Assembly: GCA_964435595.1 (NCBI GenBank)
Contig: CAYSZV010000039.1
Span: 1-12,342 of the forward strand
Direction of reading: 5' to 3'
Source of the DNA: Izemoplasma sp964435595
GTDB lineage: Bacteria > Bacillota_I > Bacilli_A > Izemoplasmatales > Izemoplasmataceae
Length of the DNA: 12,342 bases
The number at the start of each line of letters is the position of its first letter. Position 1 is the first letter of the stretch. Positions 7,685 to 12,342 of the stretch are shown here, one piece after another. A model generated the notes under the pieces. It was given only the letters and a program-made list of their open reading frames with translations, did no database searches and had not been told where the DNA came from. The position numbers and the translations under genes were made by a program.

Positions 7685-10016
7685 TATTTGTAGTCATAAA
7701 ATCATAAGGACTTAACTCTTCATCGAACGTTTCTCCTAACGTATCAAAGGGAACATCTTTTTCATATATTCTTTTTATATCTATTGTTTCTGGCTCATCT
7801 GTTTCCGTTTCTAAAACAGAATGTGCGATTAAGTCTTTTAAGACTGATTGTCGTTCAGCTTCAATTGACTCTACACCATATTTAAATGCATTCAAATCAC
7901 CCATCAAGATCAACTTTTCTTTTGCTCGAGTAATTCCAGTGTATAGAAGTTTACGTTTCAACATAACATGGTAGTTCCGATAAATCGGCATTATAACAAC
8001 TTTGTATTCACTACCTTGCGATTTATGAATGCTCATTGCATAGGCATGACGTAAATTAATCAAATCGCCTTTTTTATATGTCACTTCATTACCCATAAAG
8101 TCTACAACCAATGTTCCTTCAATAATTCCAACGACTGTACCTTGGTCTCCATTCATGACATTATCTTCCATTTGGTTTACAAGTTGAATGACTTTATCAC
8201 CAATTCTAAACTCTCGTTCCATGTGTTCAATCTTTTTACTTTTATTTGGATTGAATTCTTCTTGAATTACTTTATTTATATGATCAATCCCTGCATTTCC
8301 TTTATACATTGGAATTAGAATTTGAATATCTTCATAAATGTTATAGCCCAAAGTATGCAAATACTCAATAACATTTATAATTCGCTTCGAAAACCCAGAT
8401 ACACTTTCTGGAACAAAGTATCTATCATCATATGTTTTTAAAATATCACTTGGAAGTTGTGCTTGGTTTACTTCATATGCTAATTTTATGATATGACTGT
8501 CTTCAGCTTGTCGATGAATTGTCGTTAACTTCACATAATCAATAATGTCACTATCAATCAAGTCTTTTAAAATTTGTCCAGGTCCGACACTTGGTAATTG
8601 ATTTTCATCTCCAACTATGATTACTTTAGTATCATTTGGGATACTTTGAAACAATTGAGAAGCCAAGAAGACATCAATCATACTTGATTCATCGATAATG
8701 ATGACATTTGCATCAACTAAATTTTCTTTGTTGTGCATAAATTTTCCATCGTACCCATATCCTAAAAACTTATGAATTGTTTCTGCATACAGGTTTGTTG
8801 TCTCTGTCATCCTCTTGGCAGCTCTACCTGTAGGTGCAATTAATTTCACTTCAAACAAAGGATTATCATAGCTAATTGGTATCTGATGGTATTTGCAATA
8901 GACAAACACAATCCCTTTAATTACAGTAGTTTTTCCAGTACCAGGTCCTCCAGTAAGGATGAACAAGTTGGATTCTACACCATAGTGAATTGCTTTTTTC
9001 TGCAATGTTGTATATTGTATGTCATTGATTGATTCAAATAATTGAATCAAATCATTAATTTTTTTTGTATCTAGTTGTTCTGTTTCTTTTTGAGTTAGTT
9101 GTTTTACTTTATCAACGATATTTCTTTCTGCATAATGCACACTTCCAAGTTTAATCACAGTATCTTCTTTATAAAACATTTTTTCTTTTAAGAGTTCTTC
9201 AATATAATCTAGTATGTCATTTTCAGTAACCAATTCTTCTGTTTTATTCAAGCCTTTTATAAGATACTCTACAAGTTGTTCCTCATACAGAAATGTATGT
9301 CCGAAATTGATACCCATATAATTGTATAGATATATAATCATTGCTTTGACACGCAGTGGATCATCATCTAAAAATCCCATACCTTTAGCAATTGCATCTG
9401 CCCGTTCAAATCCGATTCCTTCAATATCATAGATCAATTGATATGGATTCTTTTCGATAATGGCAATCGTTTCATTTTGATAATGTTTGAATATTTTCAT
9501 TGCCATTTTAGGAGTTAGTCCATAATCATACAGTTTAATTAAAGTGTGTTCTGCCGCTTTATTATCAATAATTCCTTGATAAACAATTTCCTTTAGTTTT
9601 TCATTTAGTTTGGGGACTTTGTTCAAACAATCTTTATCATCAAGAATCATCTTGATCGTATCTTTTCCTAATGTATTAACAATATTGAATGCAGTCTTTA
9701 ATCCAACCCCTTTAAACAAATCACTGCTTAAATACTCAATTAAACCAACTGTGCTCGTTTCACTTAGCTTTTCATAATTTTTTACGACATATTGAACACC
9801 ATATCTTGGATGTTCTTTGAATTCTCCAAAGAACTTAATTTCTTCACCACGCATTGGAACGGGAAAATATCCAGTAATTGTTAGGTAGTCCGAATCATCC
9901 ATCATAAAAAGATTCAAATCTTCTGTTGAATCTGACACTTTTATCTTTAAAATAGTGAAGGAATTTTCTTCACTATGAAAGACAATAATTTTTACTGTAC
10001 CTTGGATATAATTCAT
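7674..10016 (-). CDS. recD2: RecD2-type SF1B DNA helicase (RecD/TraA family)
   Basis: A 780-residue ATP-dependent 5'-3' DNA helicase of the stand-alone RecD2 type found in bacteria where RecD is not part of RecBCD. The N-terminal region has the RecD2 OB-like segment and helix-hairpin-helix pieces (FKGVGLKTA, IEGIGFERADAIAKGMG). The motor motifs follow in order: Walker A GGPGTGKTT (about 357-365), Walker B IIIDESSMID, motif III VGDENQLPSVGPGQIL, motif IV TTIHRQ, motif V HAYAMSIHKSQGSEY and motif VI LYTGITRAKEKL. The SH3-like insertion (GDKVIQLVNQMEDNVMNGDQGTV) is present as well. I chose the ATG at 10016, five bases after AGGTGA; a GTG at 10025 would overlap that ribosome-binding site. RecD2 is linked to replication-fork maintenance and repair. 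In B. subtilis its gene (yrrC) lies in the same general region as alaS, so proximity here may be ancestral. Confidence 0.94.
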   Translation of the reverse strand: MNYIQGTVKIIVFHSEENSFTILKIKVSDSTEDLNLFMMDDSDYLTITGYFPVPMRGEEIKFFGEFKEHPRYGVQYVVKNYEKLSETSTVGLIEYLSSDLFKGVGLKTAFNIVNTLGKDTIKMILDDKDCLNKVPKLNEKLKEIVYQGIIDNKAAEHTLIKLYDYGLTPKMAMKIFKHYQNETIAIIEKNPYQLIYDIEGIGFERADAIAKGMGFLDDDPLRVKAMIIYLYNYMGINFGHTFLYEEQLVEYLIKGLNKTEELVTENDILDYIEELLKEKMFYKEDTVIKLGSVHYAERNIVDKVKQLTQKETEQLDTKKINDLIQLFESINDIQYTTLQKKAIHYGVESNLFILTGGPGTGKTTVIKGIVFVYCKYHQIPISYDNPLFEVKLIAPTGRAAKRMTETTNLYAETIHKFLGYGYDGKFMHNKENLVDANVIIIDESSMIDVFLASQLFQSIPNDTKVIIVGDENQLPSVGPGQILKDLIDSDIIDYVKLTTIHRQAEDSHIIKLAYEVNQAQLPSDILKTYDDRYFVPESVSGFSKRIINVIEYLHTLGYNIYEDIQILIPMYKGNAGIDHINKVIQEEFNPNKSKKIEHMEREFRIGDKVIQLVNQMEDNVMNGDQGTVVGIIEGTLVVDFMGNEVTYKKGDLINLRHAYAMSIHKSQGSEYKVVIMPIYRNYHVMLKRKLLYTGITRAKEKLILMGDLNAFKYGVESIEAERQSVLKDLIAHSVLETETDEPETIDIKRIYEKDVPFDTLGETFDEELSPYDFMTTNKKD

Positions 10017-10034
10017 ATCAATCACCTATTAGTC

Positions 10035-10043
10035 ATTATAACA
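10035..10043 (-). promoter_or_regulatory. Promoter -10 element of recD2
   Basis: An extended -10 (TGT TATAAT, read on the minus strand) lies 18 nt before the ATG at 10016, which implies a very short leader. No clear -35 is seen. The preceding gene's terminator sits just upstream, so recD2 appears to have its own start. Confidence 0.55.
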
Positions 10044-10066
10044 TATATCACTTAGATTTAGAGTTG

Positions 10067-10102
10067 AAAAAAGAGCAAATATTTCATACTTACTCTTTTT
10101 AT
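10067..10102 (-). terminator. Intrinsic terminator after the SnoaL-like gene
   Basis: On the minus strand AAAAAGAG is followed by a 17-nt loop and CTCTTTTTT. The complementary arms and T-run start two bases after the stop of the SnoaL-like gene. The loop may hold a small TAT/ATA inner stem. It separates that gene from recD2. Confidence 0.7.
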
Positions 10103-10104
10103 AT

Positions 10105-10479
10105 TTAATTCCCAATATCCCAACTTATTTTCCATTTTCCGTATCTCTTTTTCCAGATAGTTGTGTAATTGCCATATGTCATGATGGATTCTCCATCTTT
10201 TGTATAAGATAATTTTGATGTCCCCCTAGTTACAGCCAAAGAACCATCTCCTGATACTTCACAAGATTCCGGTTCCCAATCAAAAACAACATCTGACAAG
10301 GCAAATAATGGAGCCATCGCTTCTTCAATTGCTTTTTTTCCTACAATATTCTCTTTGAGACCCGGAGTTATCATTATACCATCTTCTAGAAAATAACTTG
10401 CCCATGCTTTTTCCTTACCCACTTTACAATCCTTACAGAATAGGCGATCCACTTCCATTACTTGATCTTTTGGTTTCAT
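10105..10479 (-). CDS. SnoaL-like / DUF4440 (NTF2-fold) protein
   Basis: A roughly 124-residue protein with the NTF2-like cone fold pattern. An N-terminal helix (VMEVDRLFCKDCKVGKEKAWASYFLEDG) is followed by a strand with a GxKEN(I)VGKKAIEEAM element, and then by strands ending TIWKKRYGKWKISWDIGN, the typical DUF4440/SnoaL-like ending. The fold assignment is good. Members serve as small-molecule enzymes, stress proteins or ligand-binding domains, and nothing here tells which. It has three cysteines if a short C-x2-C (FCKDCK) and one later Cys (SCEV) are counted, which may or may not bind metal. Two adjacent ATGs (10482 and 10479) follow AGGAGTGGT; the second has better spacing. A further upstream ATG at 10509 lies at the promoter and is unlikely. 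The gene forms a single unit, divergent from the NifX/MinD operon. Confidence 0.8.
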   Translation of the reverse strand: MKPKDQVMEVDRLFCKDCKVGKEKAWASYFLEDGIMITPGLKENIVGKKAIEEAMAPLFALSDVVFDWEPESCEVSGDGSLAVTRGTSKLSYTKDGESIMTYGNYTTIWKKRYGKWKISWDIGN

Positions 10480-10508
10480 CATACCACTCCTATACTTTAT
10501 ATATATCA

Positions 10509-10538
10509 ATTATATCATTTCTCCAATTATTCTTACAA
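10509..10538 (-). promoter_or_regulatory. Promoter of the SnoaL-like gene
   Basis: The minus strand reads TTGTAA (10538-10533), 18 nt, TATAAT (10514-10509), about 26 nt before the start codons. It is a good -10 with a partly matching -35. Confidence 0.65.
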
Positions 10539-10680
10539 TATCATACTCTATCTTAGAATATTTCACTTCTACTTACAGTCTTTGGCAGTTTCTTTATAAC
10601 ATCTATCTATTGCTTCTAAACATAATTCAAACAATTCATCAAAAAAGAGAAAATATATTTGAAAAAACAACTATTGTGTA

Positions 10681-10709
10681 TTGACATTTTTCAATATCAG
10701 GGTTACAAT
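10681..10709 (+). promoter_or_regulatory. Promoter of the NifX-family/MinD operon
   Basis: A consensus TTGACA at 10681-10686, a 17-nt spacer and TACAAT at 10704-10709 form a strong sigma-A promoter 36 nt before the first start codon. The predicted transcription start is near 10716 and falls inside a near-perfect palindrome. Confidence 0.85.
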
Positions 10710-10711
10710 AA

Positions 10712-10727
10712 ATGTGCATATGCCCAT
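10712..10727. promoter_or_regulatory. Palindrome at the predicted transcription start, candidate operator
   Basis: ATGTGCATATGCCCAT is a 16-bp inverted repeat with one mismatched pair around a perfect GCATATGC core. Its position over the predicted +1 of a strong promoter would suit a repressor. No regulator gene is visible in the window, so the role is inferred. Confidence 0.4.
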
Positions 10728-10744
10728 AGAAAGAAGGTATTTAT

Positions 10745-11110
10745 ATGAAAAAAATAGCATTTCCTACATCAAATCGTAAAGCGATTGATGGACATTTCGG
10801 ACATACAAAAGAGTTCGCAATTTATACAGTAGAAAACAATAAAGTAGTGAGAGAAGAGTTTCTTACTCCCCCAAAACATGAACCTGGAGTATTGCCTACA
10901 TTTTTATCAGACAATGGTATTAGTGCAATTATAACTGGTGGAATGGGAGCAATGGCTGTTCGTCTTTTCAACTTAAATAACATTGAAGTAATTCTAGGTG
11001 CAGCTGGCAATATTGAAGATGCATTAAATGAGTACTTAAAGGGATCATTATTAAGTACTGGAAGTTCGTGTACTCATGATCATGGTGATCATGATCATCA
11101 CGGTCATTAA
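10745..11110 (+). CDS. NifX/NifB-family (dinitrogenase FeMo-cofactor domain) protein with His-rich tail
   Basis: A 121-residue protein with the RNase H-like NifX/NifB C-terminal domain (PF02579 type). It starts KIAFPTSN, continues IDGHFGHTKEFAIYTVE, HEPGVLPTFL and IITGGMGAMAVRLF, and ends GNIEDALNEYLKG at about residue 100. Related domains bind metal clusters: NifX carries FeMo-co precursors, and Desulfovibrio ORP carries a Mo-Cu-S cluster. The tail has Cys109 and then a run of alternating His, Asp and Gly (eight residues of His/Asp plus Gly after HDHG), a probable metal-binding sequence. In many relatives the Thr in GHT is a Cys, from memory of the family. No nitrogenase genes are present, so nitrogen fixation is not implied. 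The ATG follows AAGAAGG and is the first gene after the 10681 promoter. Confidence 0.85.
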   Translation: MKKIAFPTSNRKAIDGHFGHTKEFAIYTVENNKVVREEFLTPPKHEPGVLPTFLSDNGISAIITGGMGAMAVRLFNLNNIEVILGAAGNIEDALNEYLKGSLLSTGSSCTHDHGDHDHHGH

Positions 11111-11122
11111 GAGGGTGAAACA

Positions 11123-11482
11123 ATGAAAGTTGCAATTTGTTCAACGGGAAATACAAAAGATTCAAAAGTAGCAAGCAGATATGCAAGATGTGATTATTTT
11201 ATGATTTACAATCACGAAACACTAGAATCTGAATTCATTGAAAACGTAGCAAAAAATGAGGGATCAGGAGCTGGCGGTAAAGTAACAAAAAATCTTGCAG
11301 ATTTAGATGTTACTGTTGTTTTGGTTCCACAAGTTGGTCCAAAAGCATATGATGCATTGAATGCATTTGGTATCGAAGCATTCGAATACAAACCAGACAC
11401 AACTGTTCACAATGCTTTATATGAGTATTTTGAAAAAGTGTATCCTCAAGTAACAGAAGCAAAAGGGAAAGGGAAACATTGA
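11123..11482 (+). CDS. NifX/NifB-family (dinitrogenase FeMo-cofactor domain) protein, second paralog
   Basis: A 119-residue relative of the preceding gene with the same domain type but a different subgroup. It begins KVAICSTGNTKDSKVASRYARCDYFMIYN, where the R-Y-A-R-C-D-Y-F motif holds a conserved-looking Cys. It then has EGSGAGGKVTKNLADLDVTVVLVPQVGPKAYDAL (a GPKA turn) and ends TTVHNALYEYFEKV with a short Lys/Gly-rich tail (GKGKGKH). It lacks the His/Asp tail of its neighbour. The ATG follows GAGGGTGA 12 nt after the upstream stop, and the stop overlaps the next gene's TTG start as TTGA. Two different paralogs side by side before a MinD/ferredoxin ATPase is the layout of ORP-like and other uncharacterised anaerobe clusters. 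A metal-cluster scaffold or carrier role is inferred. Confidence 0.85.
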   Translation: MKVAICSTGNTKDSKVASRYARCDYFMIYNHETLESEFIENVAKNEGSGAGGKVTKNLADLDVTVVLVPQVGPKAYDALNAFGIEAFEYKPDTTVHNALYEYFEKVYPQVTEAKGKGKH

Positions 11483-12312
11483 AAATAGCAGTACTAAGTG
11501 GAAAAGGTGGTACAGGAAAAACGACAGTTTCTCTTGGCCTTTTTTCCGTCTTAGATGGCTCAACATTAATCGATACCGATGTAGAAGAGCCAAATGATCA
11601 CTTATTCATTGACTATAAAGTAAACAATACATCTTCTATTATTAAAGAATACCCTAAAGTTGACATGGATACATGCACACTTTGTGGGGCCTGTGGAGAC
11701 TTTTGTAACTTCAATGCAATTCTACCAAGTAAGAAGACAGTATTGGTATACGAGGACTTGTGCCACGATTGTGGGGGCTGTAAACTAGTCTGTCCAAGTG
11801 GTGCCATTACATATGTACCAAAAGAAATTGGAAAAATATACGAAACAATAACTAACAATAAATCATTCAATTATGGAAACTTAAATATTGGTGAAGTATC
11901 TGGAGTAAGAATCATCAATCAATTAAAAAAACAAATCAAAGATAAAGAACTAGTAATTATAGATAGTCCTCCGGGAACAAGTTGTGCAACAGTTGAAGCT
12001 GTGACAGATTCAGATTACGCTATCATTGTAACCGAACCAACTCCGTTTGGACTATCTGATATGTTACTGGTTGTCGAAATGCTTCAAAACATGAACATCC
12101 CGTTTGGTGTTGTTATCAATAAAGCAGGAATTGGGACAAAAGACACAAATCTATTTTTAGAAGAAAAAAACATTCCTTTACTAGGAGAAATTCCGTTCAA
12201 ACGAGAATTTGCAGAAATCTATAGCAAAGGACAAATCATATCAGACCATAGTGATGAATTCAAAAACATCATCATTGATATCGCAAAGAAAGTAGGTGCG
12301 ATTCATGCATGA
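11479..12312 (+). CDS. MinD-superfamily P-loop ATPase with inserted ferredoxin domain
   Basis: A 277-residue ATPase of the Mrp/NifH/MinD class. It has a deviant Walker A (SGKGGTGKTT, about 7-16) with the signature Lys typical of ATP-dependent dimers. A 2[4Fe-4S] ferredoxin insertion follows, with Cys66, 69, 72, 76 (CTLCGACGDFC) and Cys95, 98, 101, 105 (CHDCGGCKLVCP). The ATPase core then resumes with IIDSPPGTSCATVEAV and NKAGIG. This matches the COG1149-type architecture, whose members are proposed to handle Fe-S clusters or electrons. In Desulfovibrio, related ATPases are encoded with ORP. The start is a TTG overlapping the upstream stop (TTGA), with a GGGAAAGGGA stretch in the preceding codons as a possible ribosome-binding region. 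The next gene begins before this one's stop. Biochemical substrate unknown. Confidence 0.9.
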   Translation: MKIAVLSGKGGTGKTTVSLGLFSVLDGSTLIDTDVEEPNDHLFIDYKVNNTSSIIKEYPKVDMDTCTLCGACGDFCNFNAILPSKKTVLVYEDLCHDCGGCKLVCPSGAITYVPKEIGKIYETITNNKSFNYGNLNIGEVSGVRIINQLKKQIKDKELVIIDSPPGTSCATVEAVTDSDYAIIVTEPTPFGLSDMLLVVEMLQNMNIPFGVVINKAGIGTKDTNLFLEEKNIPLLGEIPFKREFAEIYSKGQIISDHSDEFKNIIIDIAKKVGAIHA

Positions 12313-12342
12313 AATAGCAATTGTTAGTGGAAAAGGTGGAAC
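12305..12342 (+). CDS. Second MinD/Mrp-family P-loop ATPase (start only)
   Basis: Only 12 full codons are visible (MHEIAIVSGKGG, with Thr next). The deviant Walker A start closely matches the preceding ATPase (KIAVLSGKGGTGKTT), so this is very probably a tandem paralog. The ATG at 12305 overlaps the upstream gene by 8 nt and has AGTAGGTG about eight bases before it. Whether it also carries the ferredoxin insertion lies outside the window. Paired ATPases of this kind are usual in ORP-like clusters. Confidence 0.82.
   Translation, partial: MHEIAIVSGKGG

Noticed and set aside
10017..10025. GTG at 10025 as the recD2 start
   Set aside because: It overlaps the AGGTGA ribosome-binding site that is correctly spaced for the ATG at 10016.
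11077..11097. Three TGATCA palindromes in the 3' end of the first NifX-family gene
   Set aside because: They arise from repeated His-Asp codons in the His/Asp-rich tail; no separate DNA function is needed.
10745..12342. Nitrogen-fixation (nif) gene cluster
   Set aside because: The small proteins share the NifX/NifB domain only. No nitrogenase or NifB/E/N homologs are present and the ATPase is MinD/ferredoxin type, not NifH.
1..12342. Mycoplasma-type genetic code (TGA = Trp)
   Set aside because: TGA ends alaS and two plus-strand operon genes at sensible places, and Trp is encoded by TGG.
1..12342. CRISPR arrays, tRNA/rRNA genes, insertion sequences
   Set aside because: No regular repeat-spacer array, tRNA cloverleaf, rRNA segment or transposase-like reading frame was seen on either strand.

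Overview
The window is AT-rich bacterial DNA in the standard genetic code: TGA works as a stop and TGG encodes Trp. Gene content and order point to a low-GC Gram-positive (Bacillota) or a related wall-less lineage. The evidence is an alanine T-box, the cluster alaS-ruvX-yrzB(DUF1292)-trmR(yrrM), and a RecD2-type helicase close by. In Bacillus subtilis, as I recall it, this cluster also holds ireB (yrzL) between alaS and ruvX and mltG (yrrL) between yrzB and yrrM. Both are absent here and the junctions are tight. Both missing genes relate to the cell wall, so an Izemoplasma/Acholeplasma-like host is possible but not proven.

Layout. On the minus strand, from about 4732 down to 1, runs one probable operon: promoter, alanine-specific T-box leader, GNAT acetyltransferase, alaS, ruvX, DUF1292 protein and trmR (cut by the window start). 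The alaS reading frame is broken near its 5' end at about 3516-3523. The damage looks like a 10-nt deletion, and restoring 10 nt gives exactly 874 codons. At 4918-7644 on the plus strand lies a PAS-GGDEF-HD-GYP cyclic-di-GMP protein. It converges on recD2 (minus strand, 7674-10016) through a shared bidirectional terminator. A small SnoaL/NTF2-like protein (minus, 10105-10479) precedes recD2 and has its own promoter and terminator.

From 10681 to the right edge is a plus-strand operon with a near-consensus promoter. It encodes two small NifX/NifB-family (dinitrogenase FeMo-cofactor-domain) proteins, the first with a His/Asp-rich tail. These are followed by a MinD-type ATPase with an inserted 2[4Fe-4S] ferredoxin domain and the start of a second MinD/Mrp-type ATPase. 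This layout resembles the 'orange protein' (ORP) loci of Desulfovibrio and uncharacterised clusters in many anaerobes. It suggests a cytoplasmic metal-cluster assembly or carrier system in an anaerobe and is the least understood module in the window.

Almost all of the window is accounted for. The non-coding gaps are the T-box/divergent promoter region (4467-4917) and the divergent promoter region 10480-10744, which also contains a short coding-like remnant.
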